Assembly (NCBI GenBank): GCA_027924585.1
Contig: BSBM01001067.1
Location: forward strand, 1,676,001-1,740,000
DNA length: 64,000 bases
Origin: Larix kaempferi
Lineage: Eukaryota > Streptophyta > Pinopsida > Pinales > Pinaceae
Reading direction: 5' to 3'
In this document: positions 33,001 through 43,136 of the stretch, one piece after another
Position numbering within the stretch: the first letter of the stretch is position 1
Layout: each line of letters begins with the position of its first letter
The notes under the pieces: generated by a model
Databases searched by the model: none
Told to the model about the DNA's origin: nothing
Seen by the model: the letters and a program-made list of their open reading frames with translations, nothing else
Made by a program: the position numbers and the translations under genes

Positions 33001-34092
33001 CCACAGACCCGTGGTCTGTTTTCTGCACTTTTTTCCTATTTTGAACCCAGCACTTTGCTGTGATATTTTTTGCACCTACACAGCCATCTGTCCTACCTGT
33101 AGCCATACTTCCCTATAGCCTTTTCTGCAGTATTATTTCTGTTCCATTTACAGAATATTTTTTAAATTTCAGCATTTTAATTGAAAAAGAGAAAATTTTG
33201 CATTTCAAAGTTTAAATTCTGTATTGTTATTTTTAGTTAGAAAGTTGCCCACCCCGTGGCACTTTTGCTTGGGTTCATCATCTGACACACACACACTCTG
33301 TCACCTAATTCAAGTGAGCCCTAAAATACTACTTAACACAACCAACATTCTAACCCCACTTGGGGAACACATAAGAATTTTTGTAGTTAGGTAGGATCGG
33401 GGGGACGGGCATCCAAATAACACCCCTCGGTTGCTTACACTTGAGACATAGCTGTTGTCCATTAGGGAACCAAAATCCCCTAGTATTTTTTGGCACGGTC
33501 ACAACCAGTTTATCAGAGGGCCTCTCCCCTAGGAGGGTTGAAATCGCCAGACTGGTTCTGGAGGCCTGAGTGGAATACTGCAATCCATTCAGTAACCGAA
33601 GGCTACCTTTCGCACCCATATGGGGATACCATGGCGATAGAACCAAACGACAAATTCACCTTTTCTGGACGTGTCATGAACGGAGTATCTTAGTTGCTTT
33701 TCTTCTAGGATTGACTACTTGGTGTCCCTCCCGATAGGGGGATATCTTTAGCCACTTGGCTCTACTATCCATATTGTCTGACTTGGATTTCATCACCTTG
33801 CAGAGGATATGTCTAGTTGAGTCAGAATACTATTTAGCTAGGTGTTTGCATGCTCCCTTACCTCCTTTTGGTCTAGCGAGTCCACTATTTTTATTTTTTT
33901 TAGGAAACCTGCTGCTTGTTGGTATTTTGACCATTTCTGTTGATACTCCACTTATTGTAGCACAGCTATTACAGTAAGTGTTTTGAGTTGGTTGTTGGCC
34001 TGAGTGCCATATTTTTTGAGCTCTCCTTCTGCACACTCAGTTGCATTAGGGTTTTTTGAGTTGTTTTTCACTCAAACACAACCCCCAGATAT
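33001..34092 (+). other. Family A leader, non-coding
   Basis: Sequence between the array and the first gag codons. Short open frames on both strands show no family motifs. Nothing else recognisable apart from pyrimidine-rich tracts. Confidence 0.5.
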
Positions 34093-35270
34093 TTGACACC
34101 ATTTGTTGCCATTGAGTCCCTGAGACATTCTCGGCGCCTCCGGGGCGAGCCCCCACAGCACAGTTCACTTGACACCACCCGTCATAGACATAGATCTTCA
34201 TCACTTGATACCACTCATCATAGATCTCGAGCCTTGTCACTTGACACCACTCGTCAACGACATAGAACTTTGTCACTCGAGCTAGATGCCCCTTATTTCA
34301 CCTCTGATTCTGTGGCAGAGTCCGAGAACCCCATTTACACTGCACCAACCAGCCCCATGGCTGGCATGACTTCCACCCCTTTATTTGTAGGGACCATTGG
34401 TGGAGCATCCACCACGACACCAGTTACCACACATGCCTTGGGTATGCCCTCGATGGGGCCCCCATCTACCATTCCAATCACTGTACCCATTCCAGTAGTT
34501 GGCATACCTATCGCCACTCCATCAGTGACTCACACTACCCTTGGTGGAGCAGGACTGTCCCAGACCACTTTCGTCCCTCCACTTGGTGGCAACATCCCAA
34601 ACCCAGCCCCTCCACTTGGGGGCATTGGCCCCAACATGGTCACACCCACTAGTATGTCACATCCTTCTACTAGTTTTCCATTCATGGCTAGCCTCAACCT
34701 TCCTGACCTAGCTAGACTGACTAACGATCCCATCAGACACGACCCTACGTGGCCTCACATGCCCACCAAGCTTCCCTCCGACATCCCTAAATTTGAGGGA
34801 AAGGCAGATGAGGACCCCCAAAACCATATTATGTCCTTCCATCTATGGTGTTCCTACAAATCCATAGTGGACGACTCTGTCTGCCTCCATCTGTTATAGC
34901 ACACCCCTCACTGGCTCTGCAACTAAGTGGTACATCGAGCAGCCCCATGGGACCCATGCCACCTTTGCCTCCCTTGCATTGACTTTCCTGCAGTTCTTTC
35001 AGTTACCTGTCTGCTATGACACGGGAGTTGAGATCCTACTGTCTTGCAGACATAACACAGCTACCAACATCACTTACCACATTCATGAGTGGCGTCGACG
35101 CCGCAGCCTCTGCAAAATCAAGTTAGATGACCGTATCTTCTTAGATTGGTTTCTAAAATCCCTCCTTCCTATCATTGCCAAGGATGTGGCATCCGAATGA
35201 CCCCAGTCCGAAGAAGAGGCCATCCTCAAAGCCCAGCAATTTGACCTCATTTACGCTTAGTCAGGTTATC
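34093..35270 (+). pseudogene. gag: Family A Gag, capsid part (decayed)
   Basis: Opens at ATG 34,093. Residues about 25-60 contain three 12-residue repeats ('SLDTTRHRHRSS' type; 36-bp DNA repeats from 34,166, 34,202 and 34,238), then a Pro/Thr/Gly-rich region. The capsid domain begins 'LPSDIPKFEGKADEDPQNHI' and 'FHLWCSYKSIVDDSVCLHLL', stops at TAG (about 34,899), and resumes in other frames: 'LTFLQFFQLPVCYDTGVEIL' and 'HEWRRRRSLCKIKLDDRIFL', 'DWFLKSLLPIIAKDVASE' (34,979-35,200). This is the Ty3-type Retrotrans_gag fold pattern. At least one frameshift and two stops make it inactive. Confidence 0.82.
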
Positions 35271-35399
35271 TATACACCATCATACCTGATGCCCCTCACA
35301 GTGATTCCTCCCAACATGATGCACCGGGGGCATCCCATGCCGTAGATGACATCATTGGCCGTATTGCCTCATATCCCCAACCCTTTTCCATAGCACGTC

Positions 35400-36230
35400 C
35401 TAGCCATGGCCCCGACCTTTCACGGGCTACATCATAGTCTGAAGCAACCAATTCGTATGCTGCCATGGCACATCACCACCATTCCCACAGACCCTCATGT
35501 CCACCTCAGTGCTTTGGTCATGCATCCCCTGCTTACGCCCCCCTCGTCGCACCTCAGCCATATTACCACCCAAAGGTTGCATCAGCTCCTGTGTCCTCTC
35601 AAGCCCAACATACTTATTACCCACCACAGGCAGCCCCTATGGCAAACCCCCAACCCGTTCCGTAGACGTATCAGCAACCCCCACAAGGTTCAGCACCTGC
35701 GCAGCCTCCCCCTACTTATTATCCACCGTAGCCTGCTCCCACACCTGCGCAACCCCAGAACCCACTTGCTGCCCAAGGGAAAGTATACACCCAATAGAAT
35801 CCGCAGTAGAACCAAAATAACTAGCGCCAACAGGGACAACAAAACCATGGCAAAGGCCGTAACCATAGGAACAACCCCCCTCCAGACCAAGGCGGTCAAC
35901 CTCCCAATCCCTCAAACAACAATAACGCGGCACTTGCCAACCAGAACCCTGAACGGCCGCCCAAGCAGGCCAAAAATCCTAATTTGCGAACAAACCATCC
36001 TTGTTCTATTTACGGGGTCTATGGCCACTACACACATGCTTGCCCACATTTGGAGCGAGCTCGGCAACTCTGGACTGATGATGCCCATTGCCAAGGGCAC
36101 ATGGCTCCTCAGGTGCCACCCAAACCCCCACCCCCTCAGCATCAACCTTTGGTGTTGCAAAACCCCTTACCAACCCAAGGTGTAGTGAACACTCAGCCGT
36201 TGGCTCCCCCTCAAGGCAACACGACACCAC
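35400..36230 (+). pseudogene. gag: Family A Gag: Pro/Gln-rich linker and first zinc knuckle
   Basis: A Pro/Gln/Tyr-rich low-complexity stretch ('YYPPQAAPMANPQPVP', 'PAQPPPTYYPP') is followed by a nucleocapsid-like knuckle at 36,002-36,043 reading 'CSIYGVYGHYTHAC', in which the second Cys of CCHC is replaced by Tyr. Copy 2 retains 'CSICGVYGHYTHTC' at the same place, so the loss is specific to this copy. A basic stretch with 'KQAKNPNLRTNHP' precedes it. Confidence 0.78.
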
Positions 36231-36559
36231 AACAACAGATCACTTATGCCGCTCCTGATCAACCCATGTTAGACTCAGGTACCCACCACTTGTTAATGAT
36301 GTCATCCGCTGATGTCAACCTCCAAACCCGTCAGAACCAATATGGCTCCACCCTTGAAGCCTCTCCCACCGACAAAAACACTAACGCTCATCCCACTGAT
36401 CAGATGTTATGTATACCTCCGGCTCCACTAGATGGCACCTCCAAAGCACCTCGCTTCCCACTTTGTCGCATCAACAATAACCCCAATGCTCGCACTGCAT
36501 CAAATTACAACATTGTAGATGACTTAGCCCAATCTCCCGCAGCCATGTCTACGTTAGAA

Positions 36560-37100
36560 GTCTTAAAAAACTGTCCTTCACAGTGCAAGACTTTGCTCTC
36601 CGCCATTGGTGCTATTGACCCAAATGATTCACGACTGATGGCCTTCGATTTGGGCCAGTCCGAACCACGCCTGCCTTCCACTTTAGCGTTCCAAGTTTCT
36701 GTTTCCGTTTGGAATCTTGTCATCCATCGGTGCATTATCGATGAAGGTGCCTCTACATGCATTATGCCCACATTCATTTGGTAGAAGTTGGGATCCCCTA
36801 CTCTCTAGTAGTCCACCACTGCGTTGCGAGCCTATGACGATCGTTCAGCTCAACCCCAAGGTCTCTTAGCTAATGTCCCCATCCAGTTGGCTGGTAAAAC
36901 CGTGCTCATTGACATAGAGGTCATCAATGCCCAACTTGATTATAACCTCTTACTTGGCCGCAGCTACATGTATGCCATGCAGGTGGTTTCCTCCTCTATT
37001 TTTCATACCATGATGTTCCCCCATGATGGACATGTGGTCAAGGTCGACCAACTCACCTATTACGATCCCAATGCCCCCGCTGCACCCAAAAATGTTCTCC
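36560..37100 (+). pseudogene. pro: Family A retropepsin-like protease
   Basis: 'FQVSVSVWNLVIHRCIIDEG' then 'ASTCIMP' is the retropepsin flap-to-active-site region with the catalytic Asp in 'IDEGAS' (usual D-S/T-G-A; Glu here replaces Ser/Thr). It is followed after stops by 'VLIDIEVINAQLDYNLLLGR' and 'SYMYAMQVV', matching the hydrophobic-hydrophobic-GR block near the end of retropepsins. Stops at about 36,783-36,812 break it. It lies between the first zinc knuckle and the later pair of knuckles. Confidence 0.75.
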
Positions 37101-37930
37101 CCATGGTTGAACAACCTATTTGTGGTGCAACTACCATGTTTGTTTCCTCCATGGGACCCGGACTTTACTCAGATATGCCAATGACCTCAACATTCCAATC
37201 CATTCCACCCCCGTCACCCGTGACCGGAGTATCTGACCTATGTACCCTTTCCCACAATACACAAACACCCAACAATCAACCGCCCTTGTTGCCCAAACCA
37301 CCATTAGTACCTAGTCACATTGGTGTTACACCCATCCACACAATCCCTTCCTATTCCCTCCCTCGGGCGTAGTAAGCGCCCCGGTTATGGCTACTCTTAG
37401 CCTCCCGGGGTTAACCTTGGGATTACCCGTGTGGTATATTTCATCTCCCGTTCCCCCGTCGACACCAAATGTTGTCCTACAACTAGTACAACCCATTGCC
37501 ACTACTATCCAACCACCTCCCGGTGTCACTACCCCTTCGTCGTCTACGAATCCCCCTCCTCTTATCAAGCCCACTGGGGGCAGAGGCCCACAACCATACA
37601 CTACTGTACCCCCCTCCCAAGGCAATTAAATCCCCCCCATGTTTCGCACTCCTCCTAAATGCTCGTTGTGTGATGAGTTAGGCCATCCAACTCATCAATG
37701 TCCATAATTACCTGCATTACAAGAACACATGCAAATGATTGATTATGACCCCAACATCCTGGTTGTCGAACTAGATCCAACCCCTAAGCCTCGTGATAAA
37801 TCACTGCGTACTAACCACCCTTGTGCAATATGCGGTATTTACGGCCATTACTCACATCACTGTCCTGACCTCCCAGATTACAGAGCAGCTCTCTACGAGA
37901 TGAATAATTTGGACCTTGAGATGGCACCCC
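37101..37930 (+). pseudogene. Family A C-terminal ORF with two CCHC knuckles
   Basis: A Pro/Thr-rich spacer ('YSDMPMTSTFQSIPPPSPVT') leads to two knuckles: 'CSLCDELGHPTHQC' (37,660-37,701) and 'CAICGIYGHYSHHC' (37,822-37,863), both with all four ligands C-X2-C-X4-H-X4-C. Between them lies 'LPALQEHMQMIDYDPNILVV'. Copy 2 has the same arrangement. The reading frame runs into the 3' LTR remnant. Knuckles normally belong to Gag upstream of protease, so their position here is unusual. Confidence 0.75.
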
Positions 37931-37960
37931 CCACAAGTTGGGGTGAAAACCCTAGCTACA
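37931..37960 (+). repeat. Residual 3' LTR of family A copy 1 (last about 30 bp)
   Basis: CCACAAGTTGGGGTGAAAAC then CCTAGCTACA matches the end of the 5' LTR (32,254-32,282) with one mismatch, and is followed by the CTAAT target duplication. About 690 bp of the LTR plus any 3' interior are missing. Confidence 0.85.
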
Positions 37961-37965
37961 CTAAT

Positions 37966-38807
37966 AGCTATGGTCGCCACTTCTGTACTTAATGCAAAAT
38001 AGCCATCATTTCCTTCTCATATGTAGAGGCAACTAAATTCTTACCGAAAAGGGCTTTGCTAGTGAACGCAATGGGGTGTTCATCTTGAAGGAGAACAACA
38101 CCAATTCCATTGCCGCAAGCATCACTCTCAAGAGTGAAGGGCTTGGAAAAATTGGGCTGAGCTAGAACAGGTGTAGTACACATAGCTTGATTTAGTTTGT
38201 CAAATGCACACTGAGTAGCATGTGTCCATGTAAAAGCATCCTTTTTCAATAGATCAGTTAATGGAGCTGCAATCTTCCCATAATCCTTGACAAACTTGCA
38301 GAAGTAGCCGGTCAACCCCAAAAAACCACGAAGGCTCTTGAATGTCTGAGGATGTGGTCAATTGTTCATGGCAGTGATTTTGGCAGGATCCATGCGAACC
38401 CCTTGTGCTGAGATAATGTGCCCGAGATACTCAAATTCCTTCTGTCCAAAAACACATTTAGACTGTTTGGCGTGGAGATGATGGTCAGAGAAAAGTTGCA
38501 TGACAAGATCCAGATGCTGGAGATGTTCAGCCCATGTTTTACTGTAGATGAGGATATCATCAAAGAATACCAGAATGAATTTCTGCAAGTAGGGATGAAA
38601 TATTTTATTCATTAAGGCCTGGAATGTGGAAGGAGCACTAGTGAGGCCAAAGGGCATGTCCCCGAGTGAATTTCTCATCACAATTATAGCAAATCCCCTT
38701 TTCTCTGTGTGCCTACATCTTTGTTTTAGAAAAATGCTTGATAGGAGTTGGTCGAGGAGCCAGCGGTATGGGTGGTCGTTGAGAACCCATATTTCGGAAG
38801 GGAACAA
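37966..38807 (-). pseudogene. pol: Gypsy reverse transcriptase (C-terminal half) and RNase H start
   Basis: From 38,807: 'GDMPFGLTSAPSTFQALMNK', 'FILVFFDDILIYSKTWAEHL' (catalytic FFDD, the variant of YxDD) and 'EFEYLGHIISAQGVRMDPAK'. Then in RNase H: 'MGLTGYFCKFVKDYGKIAAP', 'FTLESDACGNGIGVVLLQDE' (first RNase H Asp) and 'YEKEMMAILH', followed by a stop and the insertion. The RT lacks everything before the MPFG block: no palm motif A (usually L.D...GYHQ). A nonsense codon also lies in the RT-RNase H connection near 38,350. Confidence 0.9.
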
Positions 38808-39366
38808 AAGTGGGCTTGGAGCGTTGTTGGGCTACAATCTTGTCTTCTGCCAACTTAGCCAACCCCAGGGCTTCCATCATTGTGTTGGGACAGAACATTT
38901 TGACCTCAGAGCGAATGGCATCCTTTAGACCACTGATAAAACAACTCCGGTAGAAGTCATCAGACAATCCTTTAGTGTAGTTGGCTAGTTTCTCAAATTC
39001 GGTTTGATATTCTCTCACAGTGCCAATTTGGCGAAGTTTAGTGAGGGCTCTTGTGAAGTCATCAAAAGCACTAGGACCAAATCGTTGCAAAAGGAGCTGG
39101 CAAAAGTCTGGCCATTTTGGCTCTTCATGAGCCTTGATGTACCAACGGTACCATTGAAGAGCTTCATGTTCCAAATGAAAGGATGCAAGTGGAAATTTGT
39201 TGATATCAAAATTATTATGCAGACTGAAATACTGTTCTGCACGATAGATCCATCCAGTTGGATCAGTACCATTGAAACGAGGAAAATCAAGCTTCGGACC
39301 ATGGAAATTGCTTGAAGAAGAGAACCCATTGTCTGATGAAGACTCAGACTGTCGTTTGCTTTTCAT
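38713..39366 (-). CDS. gag: Gypsy Gag (capsid domain), fused to a deletion junction
   Basis: 217 codons from ATG 39,366. After a Ser-rich N-terminus ('MKSKRQSESSSDNGFSSSSN') the Retrotrans_gag domain reads 'LDFPRFNGTDPTGWIYRAEQ', 'HLEHEALQWYRWYIKAHEEP', 'LLLQRFGPSAFDDFTRALTK' and 'FEKLANYTKGLSDDFYRSCF', then a basic/Pro-rich tail. It stops at 38,713, where a different frame already reads RT; the zinc knuckle, protease and RT N-terminus are absent. The capsid part is free of stops. Confidence 0.9.
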   Translation of the reverse strand: MKSKRQSESSSDNGFSSSSNFHGPKLDFPRFNGTDPTGWIYRAEQYFSLHNNFDINKFPLASFHLEHEALQWYRWYIKAHEEPKWPDFCQLLLQRFGPSAFDDFTRALTKLRQIGTVREYQTEFEKLANYTKGLSDDFYRSCFISGLKDAIRSEVKMFCPNTMMEALGLAKLAEDKIVAQQRSKPTFVPFRNMGSQRPPIPLAPRPTPIKHFSKTKM

Positions 39367-40482
39367 GGCTGAATGCTCAAGATGGAGGATGAGAAATTTT
39401 TCATCCAGATCCTAGAGTTTGGCTTGGATGGCGGCAAGTGCTTCCTCCATAGTTTTTGCTCCGGTGCGGGTGGCAACTATAACCAGGATTTTTTTTTTTT
39501 GAGTGGGTAAAAAAACAAAAAAAAAGACAGTTTCAGTAAGGGAAAATCTGGATTTGGAAAAAAATCTGAAGGGTAATTTGGGTTTGACTAGGTTTTGGAC
39601 ACTGTCGAAAGGACAGGGAAGCAGAAAATGACGATTTCAGAAGCAGGGTGAAAGAATGAGAAAATTTTGCAGAGAGGGACAAAGAAGCAGAATTAGGAAA
39701 GGAACTCTGTGGTAAAATTTGAAGGCGATCGGGTGAAAATTGAAGAAGTTATGGCAAACCCTAAAAATAGACAAATGTGAGATTTCGGGTGTTGGGAAGT
39801 GGAATTTGGGATAGGGTCCTCAGGAATGAAAGATGCAGAATGGGATTGCAGGGGTGTCAGAGAAGTTTCAAGGGAAACAGAGTTAAAACAAGGGAGATAT
39901 GGCGGAAATGGATCGGCAACGGCGCGGAAGGGATCCGCAACAGATGGATCTTCAACGGCGTGGAAGTGATCGGCAATAGACGGATCTACAATGGCACAGA
40001 AGTGATTGGCAACAGATGGATCTGCAATAGTGCGGAAGTGATTAGCAACAGTTTTGGACAGAGGAACTTTGCAATGTATCAGCTGAAAATAGATATGGAC
40101 CCCAAGTATGCTCGGCTTCCTAACAGTTCAAGGGATTCACTTGACCACCAATGCTGTCCGACGACTTGCGTATTGGGGAAGTATCCCTCACTCCATGGCT
40201 CAGGTAAGACTGATAACCACTTTGCCACAAACTACAGCTCTTGGTTTACCTCACGGGTGGGAACTAGTCAATCAGGTAGGGGTCGTTGCCCTTTTAGTTG
40301 GCAAGTCCTCTCAATGGGACAACTACTTTGGAGTTCCTATGGTACTCCTCGCAACGAGTTTTAGGGCTTATGCCCAAGTACTTCCCACAGTTAAGCGAAC
40401 AGGAATTATTCCCAAATTTGAACCTGCAACAGATGCGAAATTTTTTTTTGGCAAAAATTTCACCCAGCGAGCCCAAGAAAGT
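39367..40482 (-). other. Gypsy 5' leader with 36-bp repeats and an opposite-strand open frame
   Basis: Untranslated leader between PBS and gag. It contains poly-A/T tracts (near 39,485-39,530), a 36-bp array at 39,911-40,051, and a segment at about 40,085-40,430 that is open on the plus strand and unlike the flanking leader. Confidence 0.6.
39911..40051 (+). repeat. 36-bp tandem array in the gypsy leader
   Basis: Unit starts at 39,932, 39,968, 40,004 and 40,040 (GATCCGCAACAGATGGATCT then TCAACGGCGTGGAAGT), with a shortened unit at 39,911. Confidence 0.85.
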
Positions 40483-40494
40483 GCTCTGATACCA
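40483..40494 (-). other. Primer binding site of the nested gypsy element
   Basis: The minus strand reads TGGTATCAGAGC, a perfect complement of the plant initiator Met tRNA 3' end, two bases inside the LTR. Confidence 0.95.
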
Positions 40495-40496
40495 AA

Positions 40497-40860
40497 TGTG
40501 AAGAACCTGTAACAATTAATTGATGAAAATACACAATATATCAGATCACAGAATACTTTTATTAATCGCAGGCCACTTTGAGGGAGAAACCTTCTTTGAG
40601 CAAGCTCAATACAAAATAACTTCACGGTGCCTTCATAGGCCTCAACACACACTTATATACTAAGTCTAGGCACCAATACTATGGTTCAAAACCATGAGCC
40701 ACTACAAACTATGGATCAACAATACTACGGGCGACTTACAAAGCATATGCGCCAACAACAATAACACAAACTATGGATCAACAAATACTACGGGACGACT
40801 TACAAAGCATATGTGTCCAACAACAATATACTAACAAAGTAAAGACATGGGTTCCTAACA
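40497..40860 (-). repeat. 5' LTR of the nested gypsy element (364 bp)
   Basis: Full-length partner of 29,555-29,918 (18 substitutions), flanked by PBS on the inside and GTAGG on the outside. Confidence 0.95.
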
Positions 40861-40865
40861 GTAGG

Positions 40866-41282
40866 TATTGATCATGGATCATGGCCTTCACTGCTTCCAT
40901 GATGGATCATGGTAAGCTCCCTCTTAATCCCTGCTTGTTTACAAAAATCCTTGAAATCACGTAAAGTGTATTCCCCTCCATTATCTGTCCTTAGTATCTT
41001 GATCTTCTTTTCATAGAGGTTTTCTACAAGAGCCTTGAACCATTTAAACTTCTCAAAAACTTCATTCTTATTCTTTTGAAAATAAATCCATGTTTTGTGG
41101 GAGTAATCATCAATAAAAGAAGCATAGTAAACATACCCACTTAATGAAGTGGTAAACATAGGTCCACAAATGTTGGATTGAATAATGCCCAATATTCCTT
41201 TAGCTTTGCTGTCACTACTTGGAAATGGATTCTTCGTGCTTTTTCCTTGTGCACATCCTTTGCACACTCCTTCATGATCAAC
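40866..41282 (-). pseudogene. pol: Copia integrase N-terminal part
   Basis: 'CKGCAQGKSTKNPFPSSDSK' completes the HHCC zinc module begun by 'LWHRRLAHVHY' upstream. The core follows: 'IIQSNICGPMFTTSLSGYVY', 'YASFIDDYSHKTWIYF' (catalytic Asp) and 'IKILRTDNGGEYT' (second Asp). It shifts frame near 40,900 before the gypsy insertion. The rest of the domain is at 29,068-29,549. Confidence 0.9.
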
Positions 41283-42266
41283 CTACATTTTTGGTAGTCC
41301 AGTCACCACCTTACTCACTATTGGTAAGGCCTTGTAATGTACATGAGCTAGTCTTCTATGCCATAATTCACAGGGACTCATGGTACTAGTCATCGACACT
41401 GAATTTGCATGACCCTTAAGTTTATAAAGTCTTCCTTCTTCTACTCCAATAGCAATTGCATCATTGATAGTCTTCCCCTTTGGCCACATAAGAACTTCAC
41501 CATGTACAAATGAAATTCTAAGACCTTTCTTATCTAGTGCAGAAATAGATAGAAGGTTCTTTTTCAAACCTGGAAGATATAGCACTTCCTTCATGTTCAT
41601 GAACTTTCCAAAGTCCAACTTGTAAGAGGCTTCTCCCATCCATTTGATAGGGTATTGATAATAATCTCCAAGCTTTACTTTATGTGGAGAGTCTTTCCAC
41701 ATGAGACATGAAAGAGACTCCTTGTATCCCATCACGTGTTTTGAGATTCCACTTTCCACTAGACAAGTATCACTTTCATGAGATACTGAACCAGTGAGGG
41801 ATGAGATTAGTACATATTCTTCACCAGAGTCCTCATCTTCTTTGGTTTTGACTTCATCATTATACTCACTATCTTCAGCTGCATGAGCATGAAATATTTT
41901 CTTTTGCTTCGTAGGTTGTCTAGATTTAGATGGACAATTTCTTGCTAGGTGTCCTATCTTGTGACAAGAGTAACATTCAATTGATGAGAGGTCTCTCTTG
42001 AACCTCTTGTTCCTTTGAGATCTTTGAGATCTTCTGGGAGAGTGGTCATGGGTGCATACATCACTCTTCCTTTTCCTTTCACTTTCGGCATGAGTTTCCA
42101 AGGCTTGATCTTCATTGTCATTTAATTTCTCCTCTTTTACTGCTATTCTTTCTTCCTCTTGCACACACTCTTCCCATAGTTGTTTTAACTGGATTAGTTT
42201 CTTCCTAGCACATATGCCACGAACAAAGGGTTCCCAATCTCTAGGAAGACCATTCAGAGTGTTCAT
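41283..42266 (-). CDS. gag-pol: Copia Gag C-terminus, zinc knuckle, protease, pre-integrase
   Basis: This is a 327-codon open frame. Residues about 1-45 end the Gag (UBN2-type) domain ('TLNGLPRDWEPFVRGICARK'). A basic region follows, then the knuckle 'CYSCHKIGHLARNC'. An acidic spacer precedes the protease, where 'CLVESGISKHVMGY' stands at the active site; the usual D-S-G-A is E-S-G-I, so the catalytic Asp is lost. 'LPGLKKNLLSISALDKKGLR' and 'LWHRRLAHVHYKAL' form the protease end and GAG_pre-integrase zinc start. Open but catalytically dead as read. Confidence 0.88.
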   Translation of the reverse strand: MNTLNGLPRDWEPFVRGICARKKLIQLKQLWEECVQEEERIAVKEEKLNDNEDQALETHAESERKRKSDVCTHDHSPRRSQRSQRNKRFKRDLSSIECYSCHKIGHLARNCPSKSRQPTKQKKIFHAHAAEDSEYNDEVKTKEDEDSGEEYVLISSLTGSVSHESDTCLVESGISKHVMGYKESLSCLMWKDSPHKVKLGDYYQYPIKWMGEASYKLDFGKFMNMKEVLYLPGLKKNLLSISALDKKGLRISFVHGEVLMWPKGKTINDAIAIGVEEGRLYKLKGHANSVSMTSTMSPCELWHRRLAHVHYKALPIVSKVVTGLPKM

Positions 42267-42704
42267 TACAACTTCAACATCTTCTACTATATCCCCAATA
42301 GCTTCTAATTGTTCTTTGATCTAGGACACTTTGGAAAAGTATGAGTGCATAGTCTTAGACTTCTGGATCTTCACACCCTTGAGTTGATTTCTCAAGGTCA
42401 TCTTCCTGCTAATATTCTTTCCTTCAAACATGATGGTCAAAGTATCAAACATTTCTTTCAGATTCTTCTTTGAGGATACTTAAGGATTCAAGCGATATTT
42501 GATAGAATCAACTATGATCCTCTTAGCCTTGATCATATTCTTCTTGTGTCTTGCTTTGGCCTCATCTCCTTTTGGTTTTGTAAGTCCCTCTTTTATAAAC
42601 CCTTCTAGGTCATGTTCTTCAAGAATGAGCATGACTCTATATTTCCATGCCCTGAAGTTCTCAGCTCCTTCAAGCTTCTCATCAAGCTTGGTATTGTTTT
42701 TCAT
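42267..42704 (-). pseudogene. gag: Copia Gag N-terminal part
   Basis: From ATG 42,704: 'LDEKLEGAENFRAWKYRVML', 'ILEEHDLEGFIKEGL' and 'KAKRIIVDSIKYRLNP', then TAA (42,480). The same frame continues 'MFDTLTIMFEGKNISRKMTL', meets a second stop near 42,322, and joins the next frame. This is the standard copia capsid region. Both stops fall where sense codons occur in the family. Confidence 0.88.
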
Positions 42705-43124
42705 TTTGAGAACCTCAAATGGAAATAGAATAGATGTAGGACTTACCAGTAAAAGTTGTCCTTCTGAAAACTACTTCTTCCTTGACCTAGGGTTTGACAA
42801 AGAAACCCTAATTTTCCAACTTCGGAATTTGAAAAAATAATTGGATGAAAAGATGCACCTCCTCAAGGAGAGTTGAGCAAAGTACTCCTCCTGATTCTGT
42901 GAGCAAATGATTCAAAAACTTGATGCCCTAGTTTCTTTGGGTTGCAGTGGGGGACCCAAAAATGAAATTTCTCAAAATTCAATTATGCTTCGACAGAAAG
43001 ATGCACCCTAGTGAGGTGAGTTAGATCCACCCTCTTTTTCAGTTGATCTATGGAGAGAGCTCTCGGAATAAGAAGCCCTAGTTTCTACAGTTGCAGAGGC
43101 TGCACAATGTTTTCTTTCAGGCAT
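42705..43124 (-). other. Copia 5' leader, non-coding
   Basis: Leader between PBS and gag. It contains repeated GCAAAGTACTCCTCC and CACCCTAGT-like phrases and no open frame with motifs. Confidence 0.6.
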
Positions 43125-43136
43125 GCTTTGATACCA
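43125..43136 (-). other. Primer binding site of the copia element
   Basis: The minus strand reads TGGTATCAAAGC, one base from the initiator Met tRNA complement, directly abutting the LTR end (...AACA). Confidence 0.92.

Larger units (their letters stand above)
31559..37960 (+). mobile_element. Gag-protease-only LTR element nested in gypsy RNase H (family A, copy 1)
   Basis: It starts TGTTAACACCC (31,559) and ends CCTAGCTACA (37,960). The target duplication is CTAAT (31,554-31,558 and 37,961-37,965). The 5' LTR is 31,559-32,282 (724 bp); the 3' LTR survives only as its last about 30 bp. The interior holds a tandem array, gag, protease and two CCHC knuckles, with no RT, RNase H or integrase. 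A related element (family A, copy 2) lies at 46,733-52,098 on the other strand with the same layout, so absence of pol looks like a family trait. Confidence 0.88.
29555..40860 (-). mobile_element. Ty3/gypsy chromovirus-like element nested in the copia integrase
   Basis: LTRs are 29,555-29,918 and 40,497-40,860, both 364 bp. The 5-bp target duplication is GTAGG (29,550-29,554 and 40,861-40,865). The PBS is TGGTATCAGAGC (40,494-40,483) and the PPT is at 29,932-29,919. Element-sense order: leader, gag, truncated RT, RNase H, integrase, chromodomain-like end. Protease and the N-terminal half of RT are missing. RNase H is split by an insertion at 31,559-37,960. Without the insertion it is about 4.9 kb. 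Confidence 0.93.

Noticed and set aside
32338-33106. Open frames of up to 136 codons on both strands in the family A leader
   Set aside because: They translate a 32-bp repeat; periodic low-complexity peptides, no independent evidence of coding.
35427-36230. Several minus-strand frames opposite the family A Gag
   Set aside because: Shadows of the Pro/Gln-rich coding strand, where the complement lacks stops.
39777-40364. 195-codon plus-strand frame
   Set aside because: It runs through the 36-bp repeat and antisense leader of the gypsy element; only the later patch (40,085-40,430, another frame) deserves a note.
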